Shown piece after piece: positions 16,917 through 23,816 of a stretch of DNA of 64,000 nt (position 1 is its first letter; the number at the start of each line of letters is the position of its first letter). A model generated the notes under the pieces. It saw only the letters and a list, made by a program, of their open reading frames with translations, was not told where the DNA came from and ran no database searches. The stretch is taken from NCBI RefSeq assembly GCF_003815535.1, contig NZ_RPFZ01000001.1, positions 1,922,001-1,986,000 of the forward strand, written 5' to 3'. The DNA comes from Aurantiacibacter spongiae. GTDB lineage: Bacteria > Pseudomonadota > Alphaproteobacteria > Sphingomonadales > Sphingomonadaceae. Both the position numbers and the translations under genes were made by a program.

Positions 16917-17794
16917 CTCGCCAGGTTCTCCCGCGGGCGAGCGAGCGGCGCTCCGCTGGTGAGGGATGCCCCGGCACAGGCCGCGATGACGCACCCTATG
17001 CCCAGAATGCTGACGGGTCGCAGGGCTTCGCCCAGGAAGACCCAGCCGGCCAGCACGGCGGTCGCCGGTGCGGCGCTGCTGATCGTGCCGAACAGGCGGC
17101 TGTCCAACCCGGCAAGCGCGCGCATTTCCAGTGCGTAGGGCAAAGCGCTCGACAGGAGCGCCACGGTCAGGCCGAGCATCAGGATATCCGGATCGAGCAG
17201 TCGCGCGCCTTCCTCGGCCACGCCCAGCGGCACCGTCAGCAGGCATCCGAACATCATTCCGACGGAAACCGCCGTCAGGCTCGGCACCTGCGCGGCCCGT
17301 TTGCCGAACAGTATGTAGCAGGCCCAGCAGGCCGCCGCCCCAAGCGCGAAAGCGACACCGAGCGGATCGAGCGCGGATGACCGGCCCGGCCAGGGCACGA
17401 GCAGCGCTACACCGGTTGCCGCCAGCGCGAACCACAACAGGTCGCGCCCGTTGCGCGACATGGCGAGCACGACTGAGAGCGGGCCGGTAATCTCTATGGC
17501 GACGGCGATGCCGATCGGAATGCGCGCGAACGCCCAGTAGATCAGCAGGTTCATTCCGCCCAGCGCCAGTCCGTACGGCACGAGCCACCGCATCTGGCCT
17601 ACCGATGGCCAGGCGCGCCACGGCCGCGCGAGCCCCAGGAGGATCAGGCCCGCGATCCCGGTCCGCAGGGCCGCGACGCCTTCTGGTCCGACCAGCGGAA
17701 ACAGGCTCTTGCCGAGCGCCGCACCGCCATTGATGGACAGTTGTGCGAGCAACATGGCGGAAACGGCCAGCGGCAGGTCGGTCCGCTCGGGCAT
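16913..17794 (-). CDS. EamA-family transporter (RhtA-like exporter)
   Basis: The 293-aa protein has about ten membrane helices in two EamA halves, with conserved patterns such as GKSLFPLVGPEGVAALRTGI, MNLLIYWAFARIPIGIAVAI, EITGPLSVVL and AAPATAVLAGWVFLGEAL. This resembles RhtA, which exports threonine and homoserine, but substrate range in EamA proteins is broad and cannot be fixed from sequence. ATG at 17794 gives the normal length. The gene lies eight bases downstream of comM on the same strand and may be co-transcribed with it. Confidence 0.87.
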   Translation of the reverse strand: MPERTDLPLAVSAMLLAQLSINGGAALGKSLFPLVGPEGVAALRTGIAGLILLGLARPWRAWPSVGQMRWLVPYGLALGGMNLLIYWAFARIPIGIAVAIEITGPLSVVLAMSRNGRDLLWFALAATGVALLVPWPGRSSALDPLGVAFALGAAACWACYILFGKRAAQVPSLTAVSVGMMFGCLLTVPLGVAEEGARLLDPDILMLGLTVALLSSALPYALEMRALAGLDSRLFGTISSAAPATAVLAGWVFLGEALRPVSILGIGCVIAACAGASLTSGAPLARPRENLAS

Positions 17795-17801
17795 CGCACA
17801 A

Positions 17802-19298
17802 TCAGGCGCGGGGCGCCTGTCTGCGATAGCTGAGCGCTTCGGCCACGTGAACGCGCCCGACCCGCTCGGACCCGGCAAGGTCGGCGATCGTGCGCGCGAC
17901 GCGGAGCATCCGGGTGTAGCCGCGTGCGGACAACCGCATGGCGTCGGCCGCCTGCATGAGCAATTGCCGCCCCGCCTCGTCCGGGGTCGCGTGATCTTCG
18001 AGCGCGTCTCCATCGAGTTCGGCGTTCGAGCGAACTCCGCGCCCGGCCTGCACCGCACGCGCCGCTGCGACCCGCGCGGCAACCTCCGCGCTCCCCTCGG
18101 CGGGCGGGGGGAGTGCAAGGTCGGCGGCACTGACCGGATCGACCTCCACATGCAGGTCGATGCGGTCGAGCATCGGCCCGCTGACCCTGGACTGGTAATC
18201 GGCCGCGCATCTTGGGGCGCGGCTGCATGCGAGCGCCGGATCGCCCAGATGACCGCAACGGCAGGGATTCATCGCCGCCACCAATTGCACCCGCGCCGGG
18301 TAGGCGACATGCGCGTTGGCCCGCGCCACATCGACTTTTCCCGTCTCCAACGGCTGGCGCAGCGAGTCGAGCACGGCGCGCTGGAATTCCGGCAGCTCGT
18401 CCAGGAACAGCACGCCCAGATGCGCGAGGCTTACCTCGCCGGGCCGCACGCGCAGGCCCCCGCCGGTCAGCGCCGCCATGCTGGCCGAATGGTGCGGGGC
18501 GCGGAACGGTCGGTTGCGGCTGATACGCCCGCCTTCCAGCGTTCCGGCGACCGATTGCACCATGCTGACCTCCAGCGCTTCCGACGGCGACAGCGGCGGC
18601 AATATTCCGGGCAGGCAGGAAGCGAGCAGGCTCTTGCCCGCGCCCGGGGGGCCGTTCATCAGCAGGTTATGGCCGCCCGCCGCGGCGATCTCCAGCGCGC
18701 GCTTGGCGGTTTCCTGGCCCTTGACGCGTTTCAGGTCCGGTCCGGGTGCGGCATCTTCCACCTCTCCCGGCTCGGGTTCGGGCAGCGCACGCTCGCCTTT
18801 GAGATGGTTGAGCAGGCTGGCGAGGTCGGGCGCGGCGCATACCCGCACCCCGCTCGCCCAGCGCGCTTCCGGCCCCTGCGCGCGGGGGCAGATCAGACCC
18901 TTTTGCGTCTCGCTGGCGTGAAGGGCGGCAAGCAGGACGCCGGGGGAGGAGGCGATGCGTCCGTCGAGCGACAATTCGCCTACAACCACCCATTCGCTCA
19001 GTTCCTCGGCATCGACGACGCCCATCGCGCCAAGCAGCGCCAGGGCGATGGGGAGGTCGTAATGCGACCCTTCCTTGGGCAGATCGGCGGGCGAGAGGTT
19101 CACGGTGATGCGTTTGGGCGGCAAGGCCAGACCCATAGCGGCGAGCGCGGACTGCACCCGCTCCCGGCTTTCGGCGACCGCCTTGTCGGCAAGTCCGACA
19201 ACCGAGAAGCGTGGCATGCCGGCAGCGAGCTGGCATTGCACCTCCACGGCGCGCGCTTCCAGCCCGAGATAGGCGACAGTCGATACCAGAGCTACCAC
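17802..19298 (-). CDS. comM: YifB/ComM family Mg-chelatase-like AAA+ ATPase
   Basis: The 498-aa protein has an N-terminal Lon-protease-like fold (residues 1-165, MVALVSTVAYLGLEARAV, RITVNLSPADLPKEGSHYDL), a Mg-chelatase AAA+ core with Walker A GPPGAGKS and Walker B LGVLFLDELPEF, and a C-terminal helical domain. In naturally transformable bacteria ComM is a branch-migration helicase that extends heteroduplex during integration of transforming DNA. It is conserved well beyond competent species. Length is normal. The conserved Cys cluster (NPCRCGHLGDP, CSRAPRC) typical of the family is present. Confidence 0.93.
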   Translation of the reverse strand: MVALVSTVAYLGLEARAVEVQCQLAAGMPRFSVVGLADKAVAESRERVQSALAAMGLALPPKRITVNLSPADLPKEGSHYDLPIALALLGAMGVVDAEELSEWVVVGELSLDGRIASSPGVLLAALHASETQKGLICPRAQGPEARWASGVRVCAAPDLASLLNHLKGERALPEPEPGEVEDAAPGPDLKRVKGQETAKRALEIAAAGGHNLLMNGPPGAGKSLLASCLPGILPPLSPSEALEVSMVQSVAGTLEGGRISRNRPFRAPHHSASMAALTGGGLRVRPGEVSLAHLGVLFLDELPEFQRAVLDSLRQPLETGKVDVARANAHVAYPARVQLVAAMNPCRCGHLGDPALACSRAPRCAADYQSRVSGPMLDRIDLHVEVDPVSAADLALPPPAEGSAEVAARVAAARAVQAGRGVRSNAELDGDALEDHATPDEAGRQLLMQAADAMRLSARGYTRMLRVARTIADLAGSERVGRVHVAEALSYRRQAPRA

Positions 19299-19438
19299 GC
19301 GAACCCCCTTTGCCTTCGGTCTGATAGCGCCGCCCGCCCGCGTGTCGAGGGGAACCGTCGCCGGAACGGACGACGTTAACCCGGTTGCAACCGCATTCGT
19401 TGGCGGTTTGCGAAACGGGGGCGGGGCAGGTTGCCGCC

Positions 19439-20179
19439 ATGTCCGCTCTTGGCCGCCTCATCCTTCTCGCCGTGACCGTTTCGCCCACAGCAGCACTTGC
19501 GCACACGACGAGCGTGGCGGAGGAGGAATGGGTCGAGGTTTCGCCGGCAGCCATGCGGTACGTCTCCCCCCAGCAGGCCCATGCCGAACAGGTGGCGGTT
19601 GCGGCGTTCGGGCCGTTTCGCGTTCTGGACGATCGCACGGTAGCGCTTGTCGGCATTACCGACGACCGATCCCCGGCGCAGTTTTCCGCCATGCTCGATG
19701 CGTTTCCCGGCATCGCCACGCTGGAATTCGTCGAAGCGCCGGGAACGCATGACGACCGCGCCAATCTCGCCCTTGGCCGCATGATACGCGCGCACGGTCT
19801 GGCAACGCGGGTTCGCGACGGCGGCTCGGTGCGCTCCGGTGCCGTCGAGCTGTTCCTTGCAGGTATCACGCGCGAGATCGCGCCCGGCAGCGAATTCGCC
19901 GTTCACGGATGGCTCGACGACCAGGGGCGCGGCGCGCAGGATTACCCGGAAGGCGCCGCGGAACACCGTCGCTACCTCGACTACTACGCCGAGATGGGCA
20001 TGGACGCCGAACAGGCGCGGGCGTTCTACGCGATGACCAATTCGGTGCCGTTCGAGGACGCCCGCTGGCTGACAGGTGCGCAGATGCGTGACTGGATGGA
20101 CGGAAGCGGGGGAACGCAGGCTGTCGAACAGGCCCAGCCCCGACTCGCCTATCTTGACTTGGCGCCCACACTTCAGTAA
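19439..20179 (+). CDS. Secreted ClpP/SppA-fold-like protein, COG3904-like (246 aa)
   Basis: A signal peptide (LGRLILLAVTVSPTAALA) precedes a domain that starts with VSPQQA, contains LVGITDDRSPAQFSAML, then RANLALGRMIRAHGLATRVR and SGAVELFLAGITREIAPGS. This order resembles COG3904 periplasmic proteins with a crotonase/ClpP-like fold, where a Cys or Ser elbow precedes ELFLAG. A Ser is present (VRSGAVE), but a catalytic triad is not evident. ATG at 19439 is preferred over 19385 because it begins the signal peptide. The rpmH promoter lies inside the last codons of this gene. Function is unknown and the family assignment is tentative. Confidence 0.6.
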   Translation: MSALGRLILLAVTVSPTAALAHTTSVAEEEWVEVSPAAMRYVSPQQAHAEQVAVAAFGPFRVLDDRTVALVGITDDRSPAQFSAMLDAFPGIATLEFVEAPGTHDDRANLALGRMIRAHGLATRVRDGGSVRSGAVELFLAGITREIAPGSEFAVHGWLDDQGRGAQDYPEGAAEHRRYLDYYAEMGMDAEQARAFYAMTNSVPFEDARWLTGAQMRDWMDGSGGTQAVEQAQPRLAYLDLAPTLQ

Positions 20180-20182
20180 GCG
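20154..20182 (+). promoter_or_regulatory. Predicted rpmH promoter inside the end of the preceding gene
   Basis: TTGACT (20154-20159), a 17-bp spacer and TAAGCG (20177-20182) place the start site near 20189, upstream of the hairpin at 20198-20220. The arrangement is the same as at rpmJ. Confidence 0.5.
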
Positions 20183-20197
20183 CGCCTCCATATCAGA

Positions 20198-20230
20198 GGC
20201 CGCCGGCTTGGTCGGTGGCCCTTTTCTTTT
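20198..20230 (+). terminator. Hairpin with T tract in the rpmH leader
   Basis: A 9-bp stem (20198-20206 with 20212-20220, two G-T pairs) is followed by CTTTTCTTTT and ends 31 bases before the rpmH ATG. It may terminate the upstream gene. With the promoter at 20154 it would also be transcribed as part of the rpmH leader. Confidence 0.6.
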
Positions 20231-20251
20231 CGATTTTCGAGGATACGCATC

Positions 20252-20386
20252 ATGAAGCGCACTTTCCAGCCGAGCAATCTCGTGCGTGCCCGCCGCCACG
20301 GCTTCTTCGCGCGCAAGGCGACCCCCGGTGGCCGCAAGGTTCTTCGCAACCGCCGTCGTCGCGGTCGCAAGAAGCTCTGCGCCTGA
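20252..20386 (+). CDS. rpmH: 50S ribosomal protein L34
   Basis: The 44-residue protein [20 protein letters not shown] followed by [20 protein letters not shown] is a textbook L34. ATG at 20252 follows GAGGATA. It opens the conserved rpmH-rnpA-yidD-yidC-engB block but is separated from rnpA by a strong terminator (20471-20494), so ribosomal-protein and RNase P output can be uncoupled. Confidence 0.98.
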   Translation: MKRTFQPSNLVRARRHGFFARKATPGGRKVLRNRRRRGRKKLCA

Positions 20387-20470
20387 TCCTTGCCGGTAGA
20401 ACCCGTGCGCGGTCATCCGTGTTCGGGCGGCACGGCGATACACCCCTGTCCTCGACCGTCGCGGACCATG

Positions 20471-20494
20471 CGGGCTCCCTCGGGAGCCCGTTTT
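20471..20494 (+). terminator. Intrinsic terminator between rpmH and rnpA
   Basis: CGGGCTCCC (20471-20479) pairs with GGGAGCCCG (20482-20490), followed by TTTT. In practice the central bases form the loop. It would stop most rpmH transcripts before rnpA. Confidence 0.8.
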
Positions 20495-20543
20495 CGTGTG
20501 CGTCGCGGGTGACTGGCACCATCGCAATACCTATCCTGCCGGC

Positions 20544-20930
20544 ATGAAGCCGACTGTTCTGACGCGGCGCGCCGATTTCCTGAGCGCGAATCGTTCGGCG
20601 GTGCGGGTGGCGCGCCCCGGCTTCGTTCTTCTCGCTAGGCCCAATGGCGGCAAGGGGGTGCGGTACGGCATCACCGTAACGAAGAAGATCGGCAATGCCG
20701 TGGTGCGGAATCGCATGAAGCGGCGCTTGCGCGAACTTCTGCGCGCTGCGTTGCCGACAGCGGGCCTGCCCGATCACGATCACGTCCTGATCGGCCGGGA
20801 GGGCGGGGTCGAGCGCGATTTCGCGCAGATGGGGGCGGAACTGGGCAAGGCTCTCGAACGGGCCGCCGCCGGCAAGGGCGATCCGCCCCGTCGTCCGCGC
20901 CCGCGCAACCGGCGGCAACCGCGGTCATGA
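20544..20930 (+). CDS. rnpA: Ribonuclease P protein component
   Basis: RnpA is the basic protein subunit that assists the catalytic RNA in 5' maturation of tRNAs. The 128-aa product has the family signature around [20 protein letters not shown] and RLRELLR, with an unstructured basic tail rich in Pro/Arg ([14 protein letters not shown]). ATG at 20544 ([13 protein letters not shown]) matches the family start; an upstream GTG at 20496 would lie in the terminator region. Its stop overlaps the yidD start (ATGA). Confidence 0.95.
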   Translation: MKPTVLTRRADFLSANRSAVRVARPGFVLLARPNGGKGVRYGITVTKKIGNAVVRNRMKRRLRELLRAALPTAGLPDHDHVLIGREGGVERDFAQMGAELGKALERAAAGKGDPPRRPRPRNRRQPRS

Positions 20931-21136
20931 AGCACCTGCTGGTCCTCCTCGCGCGCGGTTGGCAGCTTGGCCCGAGCCGCATCCTGCCGCCGACCTGTCG
21001 CTTTCAGCCGAGTTGCAGTGCCTACGCCATCGAAGCTCTCCAGACCCATGGGGCGATTCGGGGTGGATGGCTGGCGATCAAGCGTATAATGCGCTGCCAT
21101 CCGTGGGGGGGTCACGGATACGATCCGGTGCCCTGA
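20927..21136 (+). CDS. yidD: Membrane protein insertion efficiency factor YidD
   Basis: The 69-aa protein carries the YidD signature: an amphipathic N-terminus ([20 protein letters not shown]) followed by [17 protein letters not shown] and [19 protein letters not shown]. It is peripheral to the inner membrane and assists YidC-dependent insertion. It is coupled to rnpA by ATGA and lies 35 bp before yidC. Confidence 0.95.
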   Translation: MKHLLVLLARGWQLGPSRILPPTCRFQPSCSAYAIEALQTHGAIRGGWLAIKRIMRCHPWGGHGYDPVP

Positions 21137-21171
21137 GGCGCCCGCCATTCACTGCCGACGGATATGTAATC

Positions 21172-22977
21172 TTGGACAATCAGCGTAATCTCATCCTCGC
21201 CGTCGTGCTGAGCGCGGTCCTGTTGTTCGGGTGGGACTTCGCCATGCGCACGTTCTATCCCGATCCGGCCGACGACGTTCCCGCCAACATGGCGAGCCGC
21301 GACGACATTCCGGCGGAGCGCGCGCTCGAGCGTGAAGGCGACAACCTGGCTGCGGGCCGCATAAGCGTCGGCGGCGACGCGGTGGATCAATCCGTCGTGC
21401 GTGACGTCGAAACCGAGCTCGCCAGCGAAGGCCGCGTGACGATAGACGCGCCGGAAGTCGCCGGCACCATCAATCCCGTAGGGGCGCGGGTCGACGACAT
21501 CCTTCTGAAGACTCACCGCCAAACGGTCGAGCCGGACAGCGGCCCGATCCGCCTGTTCGCGCCGGCGGGAACCGACATCGAACAATATGCGCAGTTCGGC
21601 TGGGTCGGCGACGGCATCGCGACGCCGACCGCACAGACGCGCTGGCAGGTCGTCGACGGCGACCGGCTGACGCACGAAACGCCGGTGACGCTAGCCTGGG
21701 ACAACGGGCAGGGGCAGCAATTCCTGCTGCGCTTCGCGGTGGACGAGCACTACATGTTCACCGTCACGCAGATGGTTCGCAACACCGGCAGCGGGGCGGT
21801 CGCCCTGCGCCCCTATGCCTTCGTCGCGCGCACCAGCGAAACAGCCAGCCGCAGCACCTGGAACGTCCATTCCGGGCCGCTCGCCGCGCTCGATGGCGCG
21901 ATCGATTTCGAATGGAATTACGATGACGTCGAAGAACAGGGCGTCGTCGACAATCCCGGCGAGACCGAGTGGGTCGGTTTCACCGATATTTACTGGATGA
22001 GCGCACTCATCCCCGACGATGCGGTCGGGGCGACCAGCGCGTTTCGTTCGCTGGGCAATTCCGACTACCGCGCCGACCTCTATTACGAACCCGTTACGGT
22101 CCCCGCCGGCGGAAGCGTGACGCGCACCACGCGTCTGTTCGCGGGGGCAAAGGAAAGCGGCCTGCTGAGCGCATACCAGGATGCAGGCATCACCCAATTC
22201 GGCAACGCCATCGACTGGGGCTGGTTCGGCTTCATCGCCTGGCCGATGTGGCAGGTGCTGATCTTCCTGTTCGGGCTCGTGGGCAATTTCGGCGTAGCGA
22301 TCATCTGTCTGACCGTCATCATCCGGGCGATCCTGTTCCCGATCGCGCAAAAGCAGTTCGCCTCGATGGCGCAGATGCGCGCAGTGCAGCCCAAGATGAA
22401 GGCGTTGCAGGAACGCTACAAGGACGACAAGCCGAAGCTCCAGCAGGAGATGGCGAAGCTCTACAAGGACGAGAAGGTCAATCCGCTCGCCGGCTGCCTG
22501 CCGATATTCCTTCAGATCCCGATCTTCTTCGCGCTGTACAAGACGCTGTTGCTGGCAATCGAGATGCGTCACCAGCCCTTCTTCGGCTGGATAAGGGATC
22601 TGTCGGCGCCCGATCCCGCGCATATTCTCAACCTGTTCGGCCTGCTCGATTTCACGCCTCCCGGTTTTCTCGGAATCGGCGTGCTTGCGGTGCTGCTGGG
22701 ATGCACCATGTTCCTGCAGTTCCGCCTCAACCCGGCGGCGACAGACCCGATGCAGCAGCAGATCTTCATGATCATGCCATGGGTGCTGATGTTCGTGATG
22801 GCGCCGTTCGCCGCCGGACTGCTGATCTACTGGATAACCTCCAACCTGCTGACCCTGGCGCAGCAGCGCTATCTGTATGCGAAGAACCCGCAACTGCGGG
22901 CGCAGATGGCGAAGGACCGAGAGGAAAAGGCGCGCAAGGCCGAGCGGGAAAAGGCGGCCAGGGCCGAAGGACGATGA
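21172..22977 (+). CDS. yidC: Membrane protein insertase YidC
   Basis: YidC inserts and folds inner-membrane proteins alone or with SecYEG. The 601-aa product has an N-terminal membrane anchor (NQRNLILAVVLSAVLLFGWDF), a large periplasmic beta domain (about 60-350), and the conserved membrane core with FVARTSE, LNPLAGCLPIFLQIPIFFA-type sequence (here VNPLAGCLPIFLQIPIFFAL) and GLLIYWITSNLLTLAQQ. The start is TTG at 21172: family members begin MDNQRN and no ATG is present at that point. Its stop overlaps the engB start (ATGA). Confidence 0.97.
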   Translation: MDNQRNLILAVVLSAVLLFGWDFAMRTFYPDPADDVPANMASRDDIPAERALEREGDNLAAGRISVGGDAVDQSVVRDVETELASEGRVTIDAPEVAGTINPVGARVDDILLKTHRQTVEPDSGPIRLFAPAGTDIEQYAQFGWVGDGIATPTAQTRWQVVDGDRLTHETPVTLAWDNGQGQQFLLRFAVDEHYMFTVTQMVRNTGSGAVALRPYAFVARTSETASRSTWNVHSGPLAALDGAIDFEWNYDDVEEQGVVDNPGETEWVGFTDIYWMSALIPDDAVGATSAFRSLGNSDYRADLYYEPVTVPAGGSVTRTTRLFAGAKESGLLSAYQDAGITQFGNAIDWGWFGFIAWPMWQVLIFLFGLVGNFGVAIICLTVIIRAILFPIAQKQFASMAQMRAVQPKMKALQERYKDDKPKLQQEMAKLYKDEKVNPLAGCLPIFLQIPIFFALYKTLLLAIEMRHQPFFGWIRDLSAPDPAHILNLFGLLDFTPPGFLGIGVLAVLLGCTMFLQFRLNPAATDPMQQQIFMIMPWVLMFVMAPFAAGLLIYWITSNLLTLAQQRYLYAKNPQLRAQMAKDREEKARKAEREKAARAEGR

Positions 22978-23621
22978 TCGAGAACGGGAGCGAGGAGGCG
23001 CTGGCTGAGGAAGCTCGCCGCCTGTTCTCGGGGCGGGTCGAATTCCTGCTCAGCGCGCCGCAACTCAAATTCCTGCCGGCAGGCGACTATCCCGAAGTCG
23101 CGTTCTGCGGACGATCAAACGTGGGGAAGAGCTCGCTCATCAACGCTGTAACCGGACGCAAGGCCATCGCGCGCACCTCGGTGACGCCGGGCCGCACGCA
23201 GGAACTCAACTTCTTCGAGGTCGGAGAACCGACGCGCTTCCGGCTGGTCGACATGCCCGGCTACGGGTTCGCCAAGGCGCCCCTTAAAGTCGTCGAACGG
23301 TGGCGCAGTCTGGTGCGAACCTATCTGCGCGGGCGTGCGGTGCTGAAACGCACGCTGGTGCTGGTCGATGCCCGGCACGGGCTCAAGGATAGCGATCGCG
23401 ACATGATGACGATGCTGGACGAGGCTGCCGTGGGGTACCGCGTGGTCCTGACCAAGGCCGACAAGATCAAGGCGAGCGAACTGGCGGCAACATGTGAGCG
23501 GACGGCGACCGAAGCGCGCAAGCATGTCGCTGCCTATCCGCAAATTCACGTGACGAGCGCCGAAAAGGGCGCAGGCGTGGACGAGCTGCGCGCGGCAATC
23601 CTCTCTGACGTTCGGCAATAG
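22974..23621 (+). CDS. engB: Ribosome biogenesis GTPase EngB (YihA/YsxC)
   Basis: EngB is an essential P-loop GTPase needed for large-subunit assembly. The 215-aa product has G1 as GRSNVGKSSL (46-55), an intact G2/G3 region with TPGRTQELNFFEV and DMPGYGFAKAP, and G4 as LTKADKIK. ATG 22974 overlaps the yidC stop. It closes the operon; argB, which often follows in relatives, is missing and a strong terminator comes after 40 bp. Confidence 0.96.
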   Translation: MIENGSEEALAEEARRLFSGRVEFLLSAPQLKFLPAGDYPEVAFCGRSNVGKSSLINAVTGRKAIARTSVTPGRTQELNFFEVGEPTRFRLVDMPGYGFAKAPLKVVERWRSLVRTYLRGRAVLKRTLVLVDARHGLKDSDRDMMTMLDEAAVGYRVVLTKADKIKASELAATCERTATEARKHVAAYPQIHVTSAEKGAGVDELRAAILSDVRQ

Positions 23622-23660
23622 GACCTGGCCTGCACCGCGGACATGGGATCCAGACAATAA

Positions 23661-23690
23661 AAAAGGCGCCGAGCGGGCGCCTTTTTCACG
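23661..23690. terminator. Bidirectional terminator after engB and after the 15-codon ORF
   Basis: A 10-bp stem (23661-23670 with 23676-23685) is preceded by an A-run and followed by a T-run, so it can stop plus-strand transcripts from engB and minus-strand transcripts from the short ORF at 23708-23755. Confidence 0.9.
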
Positions 23691-23707
23691 TGTATTACAT
23701 GGCTAGT

Positions 23708-23755
23708 TCAGCCGACGCGTCCGCCGAAAAGCCAGTCCCAAAAACCACGGCCCAT
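23708..23755 (-). CDS. Candidate 15-residue micro-ORF (MGRGFWDWLFGGRVG)
   Basis: The ORF starts at ATG 23755 with a perfect AAGGAG eight to nine bases upstream and ends at TGA 23708. Eighteen bases after its stop begins the bidirectional terminator 23661-23690. Upstream lies TTGCAA, 17 bp, TAGACC (23785-23813). Together these make a full transcription unit of about 120 nt with its own promoter. The peptide is aromatic (F, W, W, F) and Gly-rich with two Arg, so membrane association is plausible. The same frame is open to 23923 without a supported start. I do not recognise the peptide; an sRNA overlapping a chance ORF is the alternative. Confidence 0.5.
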   Translation of the reverse strand: MGRGFWDWLFGGRVG

Positions 23756-23784
23756 GATCTGTCTCCTTGTTGCCTTCGGAGACA

Positions 23785-23813
23785 GGTCTAGCGTTAACCA
23801 CAAATGTTTGCAA
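23785..23813 (-). promoter_or_regulatory. Predicted promoter of the 15-codon unit
   Basis: On the minus strand TTGCAA (23808-23813), 17 bp, TAGACC (23785-23790). The -10 box is nearly that of rpoZ (TAGACG). It begins just three bases after the stop codon of the CHASE2/EAL gene, leaving a leader of about 25 bases. Confidence 0.5.
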
Positions 23814-23816
23814 ATT

